The notes beneath the pieces were generated by a model, which saw nothing but the letters and a program-made list of their open reading frames with translations, did not search any database and was not told the DNA's origin. A stretch of 64,000 bases of DNA from CAVTWH01 sp963850915 (lineage in GTDB: Bacteria > Actinomycetota > Actinomycetes > Mycobacteriales > Micromonosporaceae), in assembly GCA_963850915.1 (NCBI GenBank), contig CAWKND010000004.1, positions 496,001-560,000 of the forward strand, read 5' to 3'. Positions 51,771 to 61,070 of the stretch are shown piece after piece. Both the position numbers and the translations under genes were made by a program. Each line of letters starts with the position of its first letter. Position 1 is the stretch's first letter.

Positions 51771-52616
51771 TTCGCGGGTGACCGGAGTCTCCTGGCTCGC
51801 CGGCAGTCGCCGGGTCGGCGCCGAGGACTGCGGACCGGGCGCCGGCGGCTTCCCGGTCGGCCCGGCCGGCTGTCCTGCCTGCTTCCCCGTCGAACCTCCG
51901 GTGGGCAGGCTCCGGGTCGGTGCCGGCCGGCCGGGCGGCGGGGCGTACTGCGTGCCGGCGGGCAGTGGCCGACCGGCCGGCGGCCCGACGCGGTTCGCCA
52001 CCGCGGCCGCCCGCTTCTCCGCCTTCAGTGCCCGCCGCCGTGCCCGCCGCGCCTTGATCTTGCGGCGCATCCAGATCGCGACCAGCACGAAGATGACGAG
52101 GAAGAGGAGTACCAGGATCGGCAGCACGATGGCGACCACCGACATGACGACGCTGAAGACATCCTCGATGGTGCTCACCACCGGCGCGCCGGTACCCACG
52201 GTGGACGCGTTGATCACCGGTCGCGCGGCTGCCTTGGTCCCGTGTACCACGAACGCGATCAGCACACCGGCCGCCACCGGTACCCATTGATGGCTGGTGA
52301 AGAAGCTGCCCGGGTCGCTGGTGACCGTGGTCGACTCGGACGCCGCGCCGAACGCCAGCCCACCGGCTGTCGGCCGGATGACCGTGTGCAGTACGTCGTT
52401 GGCCGAGTCGATCGCCGGGATCTTGTCGGCCACCACCTCGATCGCCAGCAGTACCCCGAGGATGATCAACGTCCACCCGTTGTCCAGCCACATCCAGCCG
52501 GAGGGCAGTTGGATCAGGTGGGTGTACCGGCCCAGCAGGCCGATCACCAGCAGGGGGATGTAGGCGTTGAGGCCGGCGGAGGCGGACAACCCGATACCGG
52601 TCAATACGGCGAGCAT
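51732..52616 (-). CDS. DUF4126 membrane protein
   Basis: 294 residues. The first ~190 contain five to six hydrophobic segments. LTGIGLSASAGLNAYIPLLV at the start and TIEDVFSVVMSVVAIVLPIL match the DUF4126 family of unknown function. A basic stretch (RRKIKARRARRRALKAEKR) and a Pro/Gly/Thr-rich cytoplasmic tail follow. On its strand GACACT is 6 nt before the ATG, a leaderless geometry, and the gene is divergent from nucS. Confidence 0.85.
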   Translation of the reverse strand: MLAVLTGIGLSASAGLNAYIPLLVIGLLGRYTHLIQLPSGWMWLDNGWTLIILGVLLAIEVVADKIPAIDSANDVLHTVIRPTAGGLAFGAASESTTVTSDPGSFFTSHQWVPVAAGVLIAFVVHGTKAAARPVINASTVGTGAPVVSTIEDVFSVVMSVVAIVLPILVLLFLVIFVLVAIWMRRKIKARRARRRALKAEKRAAAVANRVGPPAGRPLPAGTQYAPPPGRPAPTRSLPTGGSTGKQAGQPAGPTGKPPAPGPQSSAPTRRLPASQETPVTRELPGTTQDLRRPE

Positions 52617-52704
52617 CGACCCAGTGTCGCACCGCCCCGCCAACCCCGCCCGCCACGCGGATCTGAGCGTGGTTGGCCAACGGCGTACCGGACGGCTCGT
52701 CGCG

Positions 52705-52716
52705 TAGGCTGCGGCG
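52705..52716 (+). promoter_or_regulatory. Leaderless-type -10 box of nucS
   Basis: TAGGCT (52705-52710), 6 nt, then GTG. No ribosome-binding site is visible. Confidence 0.6.
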
Positions 52717-53376
52717 GTGCGTTTGGTGATAGCTCGGTGCACGGTGGACTACATCGGTCGATTGACGGCTCATCTGCCGATGGCCACCCGCCTACTCATG
52801 GTCAAGGCTGACGGCTCGGTCTCCATCCACGCCGACGACCGCGCGTACAAGCCGCTCAACTGGATGAGCCCGCCGTGCCGCATCGAGGAGGCGCCGGGCG
52901 TCTGGCGGGTGGTCAACAAGGCCGGCGAAGAGCTGCGGATCACCCTGGACGAGGTCTTCCAGGACACCTCGTACGAGCTGGGCCTCGACCCCGGCCTGCG
53001 CAAAGACGGCGTGGAGGCGCACCTGCAGGAGCTGCTGGCCGCCAACCCGACGGTACTGGGCGAGGGCTACACGCTGGTCCGTCGCGAGTACCCGACCGCC
53101 ATCGGCCCGGTCGACCTGCTCTGCCGCGACGCGCTCGGCCACTCGGTCGCCGTGGAGATCAAGCGGCGCGGCGAGATCGACGGTGTCGAGCAGCTCACCC
53201 GCTACCTGGAGCTGCTCGGCCGGGACCCGCTACTCGCCCCGGTCACCGGCATCTTCGCCGCCCAGGAGATCAAGCCCCAGGCACGGGTACTCGCCGGCGA
53301 CCGCAACATCCGCTGCGTGGTCCTCGACTACCACGCCCTGCGCGGCATCGTCAGCGACGAACTCACCCTGTTCTAG
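52717..53376 (+). CDS. nucS: Mismatch-specific endonuclease NucS/EndoMS
   Basis: Carries out non-canonical mismatch repair in actinobacteria, which lack MutS/MutL, by cutting both strands at mismatches. 219 residues. The N-terminal DNA-binding domain includes DDRAYKPLNWMSPP. The RecB-like nuclease core has GPVDLL (Asp ~132) and VAVEIKRRGE (Glu147, Lys149). The C terminus ends ELTLF, a hydrophobic tail that suits sliding-clamp binding. Start GTG 6 nt after TAGGCT. The stop overlaps the convergent S53 peptidase stop. Confidence 0.96.
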   Translation: MRLVIARCTVDYIGRLTAHLPMATRLLMVKADGSVSIHADDRAYKPLNWMSPPCRIEEAPGVWRVVNKAGEELRITLDEVFQDTSYELGLDPGLRKDGVEAHLQELLAANPTVLGEGYTLVRREYPTAIGPVDLLCRDALGHSVAVEIKRRGEIDGVEQLTRYLELLGRDPLLAPVTGIFAAQEIKPQARVLAGDRNIRCVVLDYHALRGIVSDELTLF

Positions 53377-54854
53377 ACATCGCCGGTACCGGCGGCGAGC
53401 GCGGTGCCGTGCGGGGAGCCCAGGCCGGTGCACGGATCCCAGCCACGGGAGGCCGGGTAGCCACCGTTGTTGCCGGTCACCACGTCCCGGAAGCCGGTCG
53501 GCGTGGCGTAGAAGTGGGCGTGCGGAGCACCCAGCCGGGTACCGCTGCCCTGGTTGAGCAGGGCGGTCAGGCCGGCCCAGAGCGGGGCGACAGCGCTGGT
53601 ACCGCCGATCACCGTGTCCTCGCCGTTGACCCGTACCCGGTAGCCGGTCACCGGGTCGGCGTTGCCGGCGACGTCCGGTACGCCACGCCCGGTCGGTGCG
53701 CCGGCCGCCTGGAACGCGGGCAGCTGCGCCTGGTACGCCGGTACCGCGAAGTGTGCACTGAAGCCGCCGCCGGTCGCGCCCTCCTGGCTGGCCAGCTCGT
53801 TCCAGACCACCTCGGTATGCGCGGAGAGCCGGGTACCGCCGCAGCCGACCACCGACGGGCTCGACGACGGGAAGTCCACCTGGAGCGAGCCGTCACTGGA
53901 GCCGTCGGTGGCGCCGTTGTCGCCGGCCGCCGCGTACACGGTGATGCCGGCGGCCGCGGCGTCGGCGAACAGCGCCTCGTAGGCGTCCATGGCGGAGGCG
54001 GTCCAGCCCGACTCGGCCTGCCCCCAGCTGATCGAGATGACCGCGGGGGTACGCGTCGTGTCGTGCACAGCGGCGGCGATCGCGTCGTAGAAGCCGTCGG
54101 TGGTGTTGGGTCCGAAGTAGACGACGATCCGGGTACCGGGTGCCACCGCGCCGACGACCTCGATGTCGAGCATCACCTCGCCGTCGGCGTCGGCACCGGG
54201 GGAGTTCTTCGCGCCGTCCACGCCGACGGCCTCCACGGTCGGGGTCGGCAGGCTCTGCTCGCTGAAGTAGGTGTCCAGATCCGCCTCCCGGTACCCGCCG
54301 CCCAGCTCGATCAGGGCCACCGTCTGCCCGGTACCGGTGACGTCGGTCGGGAACCCGTACGCCGTGGCCACCTGCTGGGGCGTGAACCCGGAGACCCGGG
54401 CGCGCGGCTCGATACTGTCCGGGGCGTACCCGGGAGCGAAGCGGAAATGCGTCGTGGCCTGCGGTCGCGCGTCCAGGCCGAGTACCGCGACGACCACGTC
54501 GGCCAGCTCAGCCGGCAGATGTACCGACCCCACCCGCCCCCGGTAGGTGAGTTCGTCCACCCGGTAGAGCCCGAGTCGTACCCCGAACGCCTCGTTCATC
54601 GCGGTCACGTCGCCGCGCAGCCGCACCGACCGGGCCGGCAGGCTGCTCCCGACGACCTCGAGGCCGGACTGCTCGGCGAAGGCCACCACCAGGTCAGCAT
54701 CGGCCTGTGCCGCCGACCCGTCCGCGCCCTCCGGCCGGACCACCACCGTCACGTGGACGGTATCGGCCGGATCGGGGTCGCCGACCCGGTGCGCGCCGGG
54801 GAGTGGATGGCGCTGGCTACCGGGTACCGGCACGGTCGGCTGGGCGTCGGTCAT
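53373..54854 (-). CDS. S53-family (sedolisin/kumamolisin) serine peptidase
   Basis: 493 residues with an N-terminal pro-domain (~1-165, SLPARSVRLRGDVTAMNEAF) followed by the subtilisin-like catalytic domain. The catalytic set is visible: Glu and Asp in GEVMLDIEV (~225-233), the oxyanion Asp in AAAGDNGA (~311) and Ser in GGTSAVAPLWAG (~420). A C-terminal calcium site FRDVVTGNNGGYPASRGWDP is present. No signal peptide precedes the pro-domain, so export is unexplained. S53 enzymes work at acid pH. The stop overlaps that of nucS (CTAG). Confidence 0.92.
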   Translation of the reverse strand: MTDAQPTVPVPGSQRHPLPGAHRVGDPDPADTVHVTVVVRPEGADGSAAQADADLVVAFAEQSGLEVVGSSLPARSVRLRGDVTAMNEAFGVRLGLYRVDELTYRGRVGSVHLPAELADVVVAVLGLDARPQATTHFRFAPGYAPDSIEPRARVSGFTPQQVATAYGFPTDVTGTGQTVALIELGGGYREADLDTYFSEQSLPTPTVEAVGVDGAKNSPGADADGEVMLDIEVVGAVAPGTRIVVYFGPNTTDGFYDAIAAAVHDTTRTPAVISISWGQAESGWTASAMDAYEALFADAAAAGITVYAAAGDNGATDGSSDGSLQVDFPSSSPSVVGCGGTRLSAHTEVVWNELASQEGATGGGFSAHFAVPAYQAQLPAFQAAGAPTGRGVPDVAGNADPVTGYRVRVNGEDTVIGGTSAVAPLWAGLTALLNQGSGTRLGAPHAHFYATPTGFRDVVTGNNGGYPASRGWDPCTGLGSPHGTALAAGTGDV

Positions 54855-55077
54855 CTGCTCTCCCTCGACGGTCCGCGGCCACCTACCGCCGCGCGCTAAC
54901 GATATCGGTCAATGACAACGCGCGCCCCGGCAACGAACCGTCGGCATACACGGCTACGGCTGACGCGGCCGGGGTCGGCGCCTTCCCGGGTGACGACGAG
55001 CAGGACGTGCGACGAGCGGGGGGAGGAGCGGGGGATGTCGGCGCGACAGCCGGGCCCGGCGGGGGCACGCTGGTGGG

Positions 55078-55998
55078 ATGAGCCTGACCGAGCCGACCGC
55101 GCAGCGCCCCCTGCTGATCCTCGCCGACGACCACCGCGACAGCCTGGCGCGCGAGCTCTACCGGCTCACCGCCCCACCGACGCCCGCGCAGGCGGCCCGG
55201 ATGTGCGCCGACAAGCTGCTCGTCTACCAGGCTCTGCTCGATGCCGTCGCCGGCCTGCCCGCGCAGTTCGTGCCGGGCATCCTGGTCGACGAGCAGTACG
55301 GTGCCAGCGTCGCCGAGTTGGCCGCCCACTCCAGTGGCGCGATCGCCCTGGCGATGCCGGTGGAGGCGAGCGGCAAGGACTGGTTCGAGTTCGCGTACGG
55401 CGACCAGTGGCGCCGGCACGCCGACTTCTTCGCACCGGACTACGTGAAGGTGCTGGTCCGGGACAACCCGGGGTTGGACGCGGGCGAGCGGGAACAGCAG
55501 GCGGAGCGGTTGGCACAGGTATCGGCCTGGGCGCTGGAGGTGGGCCGGCCACTGATCCTGGAGCTGCTGGTACCGGCGACCGCGCAGGACAAGGCGGCAA
55601 CCGCAGGCGATGCCGGCCGGTACGACGACGAGCTGCGCCCCGGCCTCACCGTACAGATCATCGGGTACCTGCAGGAGCACGGCGTCGAGCCGGCACTGTG
55701 GAAAGTGGAGGGCTTCGACCAGCGCGCCGGTGCCGAGGCGGTGGTCGAGGCGGCCAGCCGCGACGGGCGCGACGCGCAGTGCATCGTGCTGGGCCGGCAC
55801 GCCAGCCGGGAGGCGCTGGACCGCTGGCTGGCGGTGGCCGCTCCGGTCCCCGGCTTCGTCGGCTTCGCCATCGGCCGCAGCATCTGGTGGGACGCGCTCG
55901 AGGCACACCTGCGCGCCGAGATCGACGCCGACCAGGCCCGCGCCCAGATCGCGGCCGAGTACACCGGCTTCGCCCAGCGCTACCTCGACGCCCGGTAG
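55078..55998 (+). CDS. DUF2090 / IolJ-like aldolase-fold protein
   Basis: 306 residues. LLILADDHRDSLARELYRL at the start and a TIM-barrel pattern (PGILVDEQYGASVAELAA, PALWKVEGFDQRAGAEAVVE, VGFAIGRSIWWDALEAHL) match the DUF2090 domain. In inositol catabolism this domain is fused to the IolC kinase; here it stands alone, with no inositol genes nearby. A phospho-keto-sugar aldolase role is an inference. A weak CACGCT box lies 6 nt before the ATG. Confidence 0.82.
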   Translation: MSLTEPTAQRPLLILADDHRDSLARELYRLTAPPTPAQAARMCADKLLVYQALLDAVAGLPAQFVPGILVDEQYGASVAELAAHSSGAIALAMPVEASGKDWFEFAYGDQWRRHADFFAPDYVKVLVRDNPGLDAGEREQQAERLAQVSAWALEVGRPLILELLVPATAQDKAATAGDAGRYDDELRPGLTVQIIGYLQEHGVEPALWKVEGFDQRAGAEAVVEAASRDGRDAQCIVLGRHASREALDRWLAVAAPVPGFVGFAIGRSIWWDALEAHLRAEIDADQARAQIAAEYTGFAQRYLDAR

Positions 55999-56028
55999 CG
56001 GCCGGTGGCCGCGGCCGGTAGCGGCGGG

Positions 56029-56124
56029 GCAAGATCGGGGCTAGATCGGCGGGCCGGTAGCAAGATCGGGGCTAGATCGGCGGAAATGAAGTCCCACTGC
56101 ACTTTTGCCGATCTCGCCCCGATC
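56029..56124. repeat. Hairpin repeat element, left copy
   Basis: Contains a 24-bp direct duplication (56029-56052 and 56060-56083, opening GCAAGATCGGGGC) and the 29-bp core TGAAGTCCCACTGCACTTTT onward (56087-56115). AAGATCGGGG...TAGATCGGC at its left pairs with GCCGATCT...CCCCGATC at its right. It ends at the DUF559 stop codon. A second copy lies at 57066-57130. Confidence 0.85.
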
Positions 56125-57007
56125 ATGTCGTCATCCGACGAACCACAGCCACCACCTGATCGGGCCGCTGGGTGAGATCGGCCCAGGTGAAACGCAGCAC
56201 CGTCCAGCCGGCCGCGACCAGCTGATTCTGCCGCTCGCGATCGCGTTGGAACTGCTCGGCCGACACGTGGTGGGCGCGGCCGTCGATCTCCATCACCAGC
56301 CGCTGGGTACGGAACACCAGGTCACCCACGGCGATCCGACGACCGGCCGGGTCGCAGATGTCGGCGTTGGCGACCCAGCCGGTGATCCGTGCCCGGCGCA
56401 GCAGTGCCACAGCGAGGCGCTCGGCTGTCGAGTGCGCCCCGGCGGTGGCCTGCCCCACCAGCGTGACCAGCTGCGGTGCGCCGAGCCGTCCGCTGTGCGC
56501 ACGCACCCTGCCGGCCAGTTCGTCGAGGTCGATCCAGCGCTGTTGCAGGGCGCGGTCGAGCAGCTCGCTGGCCTGCTTCCGGTCCAAGGTACGCAGCAGG
56601 TCGAAGACAGTCCGCGGGCGCTTGGTCGCCAGTAGCCCGTCGAGTATCACCAGATCTCGCGGTGCCACCGGGTCGCGGAGTAGTCGCAGGTCGGTGCGGC
56701 TGAGGTCGGCCTGCGAGCGAGTGAACAGGCAACTTGACGTAGTGGGTACCGCGATCCCGTGCAGTCGAGCAGCCGATGCTCCGGCGAGTACCGCGTCCGG
56801 GAGCGCGAGTGTGAGGGCACGATCGAGTACGCCGGGCGTAATCTGCTGGCCGCCCAGTGCCAGTACCCTGCCCACCACCACTTGCCAGTGACCCGCGGTG
56901 ACCCGTCGCCGTACCTGGTAGTCCGAGTACCCGCAGCGACGAGCCTGCTCCCGAGTGAACAGTCCACCCTGGTCAACGGAGAGCTCCCGCAACTTCGCCC
57001 AGTCCAC
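56123..57007 (-). CDS. DUF559 nuclease-fold protein with AbiEi-like N terminus
   Basis: 294 residues. The N-terminal ~60 (GGLFTREQARRCGYSDYQVR, then GHWQVVVGRVLAL) resemble the winged helix of AbiEi-type antitoxins. The C-terminal ~110 are a DUF559 domain (DICDPAGRRIAVGDLVFRTQ, LVMEIDGRAHH, AGWTVLRFTW), a Vsr-like nuclease fold with Asp, Glu and Asp-Gly in the expected places. No AbiEii toxin is adjacent. I chose the GTG at 57007; the frame is open to 57121 across the repeat. The gene lies exactly between two direct copies of a hairpin repeat. Confidence 0.82.
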   Translation of the reverse strand: MDWAKLRELSVDQGGLFTREQARRCGYSDYQVRRRVTAGHWQVVVGRVLALGGQQITPGVLDRALTLALPDAVLAGASAARLHGIAVPTTSSCLFTRSQADLSRTDLRLLRDPVAPRDLVILDGLLATKRPRTVFDLLRTLDRKQASELLDRALQQRWIDLDELAGRVRAHSGRLGAPQLVTLVGQATAGAHSTAERLAVALLRRARITGWVANADICDPAGRRIAVGDLVFRTQRLVMEIDGRAHHVSAEQFQRDRERQNQLVAAGWTVLRFTWADLTQRPDQVVAVVRRMTT

Positions 57008-57065
57008 CCTACAAACCTTGGCCCGCCGGCCGGGCGGCCATAACCCCCTGTGGATAACCCTCGTC

Positions 57066-57130
57066 AAGATCGGGACGAGATCGTCAGAAGTGAAGTCCCA
57101 CTGCACTTTTGCCGATCTCACCCCGATCTT
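57066..57130. repeat. Hairpin repeat element, right copy
   Basis: AAGATCGGG and GAGATCG on the left pair with CGATCTC and CCCGATCTT on the right. Its loop carries the same 29-bp core as the left copy (57091-57119), in the same orientation, 1004 bp away. It lies upstream of the DUF559 start, in its presumed promoter region. Confidence 0.85.
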
Positions 57131-57149
57131 GCCCCGGCGGCTGCGCGAC

Positions 57150-58583
57150 CTACCAGCTGACGGGCAGTGGCCGGCCCTCCGCGTACCCGGCGGCCGACTG
57201 CACCCCGACTACCACGCGCTCGCGGAACTCGGGGAGGGTACGGGCGCCGGCGTAGGTACAGGCGGAGCGGAGGCCGGCGACTATCTGGTCCAGGATGTCC
57301 TCGACGCCGGGGCGCTGCGGGTCGAGGTACATGCGTGAGGTGGAGACACCCTCCTCGAAGAGCGCCTTGCGGGCCCGGTCGTACGCAGACTCGTCAGCCG
57401 TCCGCCGGGTGACCGCCTTCTTCGACGCCATCCCGAAGTTCTCCTTGTACGCCCGGCCGTCCGCCTCCCGTTGTACGTCCCCCGGCGACTCGTTGGTACC
57501 CGCGAACCACGACCCGATCATCACGCTGGAGGCGCCGGCCGCAAGTGCCAGCGCCACGTCCCGTGGGTGGCGTACCCCGCCGTCGGCCCAGACCCGCGCG
57601 CCCAGTCCCCGCGCTGCCACAGCGCATTCGAGGACTGCGGAGAACTGTGGCCGGCCGACGCCGGTCATCATCCTGGTGGTACACATGGCTCCCGGTCCGA
57701 CGCCCACCTTGACGATGTCGGCGCCGGCCTCGACCAGGTCCCGGACGCCGGCCGCGGTGACCACGTTCCCGGCCACCACCGGTACTCCCGGAGCCAGCGC
57801 CCGTACCGCGCGCAGCGCCTCCAGCATCCGCTCCTGGTGACCGTGCGCGGTGTCCACCACGAGTACGTCCGCCCCGGCCGCGAGCAGCTTGTCGGCCCGC
57901 CCGGCGGGGTCCTGGTTGATGCCCAGCGCCGCGGCCACCCGCAGCCGCCCGGTCCCGTCGAGCGCCGGCCGGTACAGCGTGGCGCGCAGCGCACCCCGGC
58001 GGGTGGCCAGCCCGACCAGCTTGCCGGCGTCGTCGACCACCGGGGCGAGTTTGTGCCCGCCCGCGTCGAGCGCGGCGAACGCCTGCTCCGGCGACATGCT
58101 CGCCGGCAGGGTGAACACCCGGGCGACATGACCGCGCCGAGCTGGGTGAACCGGTCGACCTCGGCACAGTCGGCCTCGGTGACCACGCCGACCGGCCGGT
58201 CGCCGTCGACCACGACCACCGCCCGGTGTGCGCGCTTGGGCAGCAGGGCGAGCGCGTCGGTGACGGTGTCGGTGTGGACCGAGCGTGATCGGCGTGTCCC
58301 ATACCACGTGTCGGGCCTTGATCCAGTCGATCACGTCGGCGACCACGTCGACCGGGATGTCCTGCGGGATGACCGTGATGCCGCCGCGCCGGGCGACCGT
58401 CTCGGCCATCCGCCGGCCGGCGACCGCGGTCATGTTGGCCACCACGATCGGCAGCGTGGCGCCGCTGCCGTCGTCGGTGTCCAGGTCGACGTCCATCCGG
58501 GAGGCGACCGCGGAGCGGTTCGGAGCCATGAAGACGTCGTCGTACGTCAGGTCGTAGCTGGGCGGTTCGGTCAGGAAGCGCAT
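57150..58583 (-). CDS. guaB1: GuaB1-family IMP dehydrogenase/GMP reductase-like protein, doubly frameshifted
   Basis: 477 codons. In actinobacteria this family is a GMP reductase-like enzyme of purine salvage. MRFLTEPPSYDLTYDDVFMA opens it; the catalytic loop GAMCTTRMMTG has Cys near 298. Between ~58,282 and ~58,128 the main frame gives Arg-rich nonsense, while the next frame encodes the expected CBS domain (DTVTDALALLPKRAHRAVVV, TEADCAEVDRFTQLGAVM). One extra base near 58,282 and one missing near 58,128 would restore a normal protein. They are probably sequencing errors; if real, the CBS domain is destroyed. Confidence 0.88.
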   Translation of the reverse strand: MRFLTEPPSYDLTYDDVFMAPNRSAVASRMDVDLDTDDGSGATLPIVVANMTAVAGRRMAETVARRGGITVIPQDIPVDVVADVIDWIKARHVVWDTPITLGPHRHRHRRARPAAQARTPGGGRGRRRPAGRRGHRGRLCRGRPVHPARRGHVARVFTLPASMSPEQAFAALDAGGHKLAPVVDDAGKLVGLATRRGALRATLYRPALDGTGRLRVAAALGINQDPAGRADKLLAAGADVLVVDTAHGHQERMLEALRAVRALAPGVPVVAGNVVTAAGVRDLVEAGADIVKVGVGPGAMCTTRMMTGVGRPQFSAVLECAVAARGLGARVWADGGVRHPRDVALALAAGASSVMIGSWFAGTNESPGDVQREADGRAYKENFGMASKKAVTRRTADESAYDRARKALFEEGVSTSRMYLDPQRPGVEDILDQIVAGLRSACTYAGARTLPEFRERVVVGVQSAAGYAEGRPLPVSW

Positions 58584-58708
58584 GCCGCCAGTATCCGGTC
58601 CGCGTCCGGCGAGCCTCACCCGAACCCGGGGGTACCCGCGCAGCCGCCTCCCGTGGCACCGGCCGACAGCCGGCCGCCCGGGAGCGACGGAGCCGCCGAA
58701 CGGCGGGG

Positions 58709-60233
58709 CTACTTGGAGCGGCCGTGCAGCAGGCGCATCGTCTTGATGATCTGCTTGACCTGCTTGTCGGTACGGTCGAAGGTCATCCCGGCGATCAGTG
58801 ACGGGGCACGGCGCTTGGTGATCGCCTTGGCCCGGCCGAACTCGCGCAGCCCGTCGTCGCCGTGGATGCGCCCGATGCCCGAGTCGCCGACTCCGCCGAA
58901 GGGCAGCGACGGCATGCCGGCGAAGGTGAGCGGCGAGTTGATCGAGGTCATCCCGCTGCGGATCCGGCGAGCCAGCGCCATTCCATGGTGCCGGGAGAAG
59001 ACCGCGCTGCCCAGGCCGTACGCGGTGTCGTTGGCCCTGGTCACCGCCTCGTCGCTGTCCTTCACCCGGTTGATCACCAGGGTCGGGCCGAACGTCTCCT
59101 CCTGTACGGCGGAGCTGTCCTCCGGTACGTCCACCAGGATCGTCGGATAGATGTACGGCGGCTGTACCGCGTCGGCCCCGCCGAGTACCGCGCGCCCGCC
59201 CCGGGCCAGCGCGTCGTCGATGTGCCGGCGGATCACCTCGATCTGCGACGGCATGGTGATCGGTCCGAGGTCGGCGCCCGGGTCGGCGCTCACGGTCAGC
59301 TTGCCGGCCTTCTCCACCACCTTGGCCAGGAACTCGTCGTAGACCGCGTCGGCGGCGTACACCCGCTCGATGGCCACGCACGCCTGGCCGGCGTTGGTGA
59401 GGCCGCCCCAGGTCGCGGCGTCGGCGGCGGCCTCGATGTCGGCGTCCTCGGCCACGATCATGGCGTCCTTGCCGCCGCACTCCAGCAGCACCGGCTTCAG
59501 CGTCGCGGCGCAGGCCGCCATGATCTTCTTGCCGGTCGCGGTGGAGCCGGTGAACGCGATCTTGTTGACCGGCCGAGGTGGTCAGCGCGGCGCCGGTCTC
59601 GCCCATGCCGTAGACGATCTGGAGTACCGGCTGCTCCGGCACGATCTCGTTGAACAGGTCGACGAACCACTTGCCGACAGCCGGGGTGTACTCGCTGGGC
59701 TTGAAGACCACCGCGTTACCGGCGGCCAGGGCGTACGAGATGGAGCCCAGGGGCGTGTGGATCGGGTAGTTCCACGGGCCGATCACGCCGATCACGCCGT
59801 ACGGCTGGTACTCCAGGAACGCCGAGTGCTCCATGACGGAGAGCGCGCTGCGTACCCGCCGCATGCCCAGTACCTTCCGGGCGTGCTTGGCCGCGAAGGC
59901 CAGATGCTCGACAGCGACCGTGATCTCGACGATGCCCTCCGCGAACGGCTTGCCGCCCTCGGCGTTGATCAGCAGCGCCAGCTCCGCCATCCGGTTGGCG
60001 ATCGCCGAGCGCCAGCGCAGCAGCCGGTGCTTGCGTTCGGCGAAGCCGAGCTGCGCCCACCAGCGTGCCGCCTCGCCGGCCCGGGCCACCGCTGCGTTGA
60101 CCGCGGCCGTGTCGGCGACCGGGAAGCGCCCCACCTCGGCGCCGGTCGCCGGGTTGGTGGAGATCAGGTAGCCGTCCTCGACGACGGGTACGCCCGGGAT
60201 CGTGCCGGTGGGCGGGGTGTGGGTCGCGGTCAT
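58709..60233 (-). CDS. Aldehyde dehydrogenase family protein with an internal frameshift
   Basis: NAD(P)-dependent aldehyde oxidation; succinate-semialdehyde-like or other substrate, not decided. The N-terminal part (VIGVIGPWNYPIHTPLGSIS) and C-terminal part (LECGGKDAMIVAEDADIEAA, NAGQACVAIERVY with the nucleophile Cys) are in different frames. The break is near 59,565-59,580, just before AFTGSTATGKK. The span, 1525 nt, is one base over a multiple of three. Whether it is a real pseudogene or an error cannot be told here. The front frame happens to run on into guaB1. Confidence 0.85.
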
Positions 60234-60255
60234 GGTGCCGAGTCTAGGTCGGTGC

Positions 60256-60960
60256 CTACTCGTGGGTAAGGTGCTCCGCGATGATCATCTTCGCCACCTC
60301 GGCGGGGCTGGCCAGCTCACCGGCGGCGTACCGCTCGTGGAAGCGCGCCGAGTCCGGAAAGTACCCGCCCGCCGCCCGGATCTCCTCCTGCATCCCGGTA
60401 TCCATCACCCCCGGATTCACGCTCGCGACGTATGTCCGGTCGCCCTCCTGCTCGGCGAGCGCGGCGAAGAACATCTCGGCACCCGCCTTGGTGGCGCAGT
60501 ACGCCGCCCAGCCACCGATCACCCGGTGCGCGGCGCCGGAGGAGATGAACAGCACCGAGCGCCGGGCAGCGGTACCCGCGCCGGCCAGGAAAGCGCTGCT
60601 GAGAACCATGGGAGCGGCCAGGTTCACGCTCGCCGCCAGTGCCAGGTCGGCCGCCGGTACCGCGCCCACCGCCCCGATCGGCCCGACCACCGCCGCGTTG
60701 AGTACCAGCACCGCGTGCCCGCCATCCCCTGGCGATTGGGTGAGGAAGTCGGCCAGTTCCACGCCGTCCGGCTGGGAGAGTGGGTCCGCGAGGTCGGCCC
60801 GGCGCAGCAGTACCCGGTCCGGATCGGTGGCCGCCAGACCCTGCTGTGCCTCGGTGAAGCCGCGCCCGATCGCGAGGATCCGGTCGCCGTGGTCGTAGAA
60901 CTGGTCGAACAGCGCGGTACCCAGCCCCCGCGACACCCCGGTGATCACCACACTGCGCAC
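60256..60960 (-). CDS. Short-chain dehydrogenase/reductase
   Basis: 234 residues, classical SDR. TGVSRGLGTALFDQF binds the nucleotide, VLNAAVVGP is the N-A-A motif, and the catalytic set is Ser (FISSGAAHRV) and YCATKAG (Tyr-x-x-x-Lys). The substrate is unknown. On its strand CAGGAT lies 6 nt before the GTG at 60960; a GTG two codons earlier is possible. It lies 22 nt after the aldehyde dehydrogenase on the same strand order, without overlap. Confidence 0.88.
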   Translation of the reverse strand: MRSVVITGVSRGLGTALFDQFYDHGDRILAIGRGFTEAQQGLAATDPDRVLLRRADLADPLSQPDGVELADFLTQSPGDGGHAVLVLNAAVVGPIGAVGAVPAADLALAASVNLAAPMVLSSAFLAGAGTAARRSVLFISSGAAHRVIGGWAAYCATKAGAEMFFAALAEQEGDRTYVASVNPGVMDTGMQEEIRAAGGYFPDSARFHERYAAGELASPAEVAKMIIAEHLTHE

Positions 60961-61070
60961 GCGCACATCCTGGCACCCGCGCGCGTACTCCGCCCGCCGT
61001 CGCAAGAACGGCTGTGCCGACAGCCACAACCGCGCGGCCGGGCCGGCATGGCAGACTCGCGGGGTACCAA

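Noticed and set aside
57150..60233. A single 1027-residue aldehyde dehydrogenase-GuaB1 fusion
   Set aside because: The middle is Arg-rich nonsense, while the proper sequence of each enzyme continues in a neighbouring frame and each has its own start region; a frameshift explains it.
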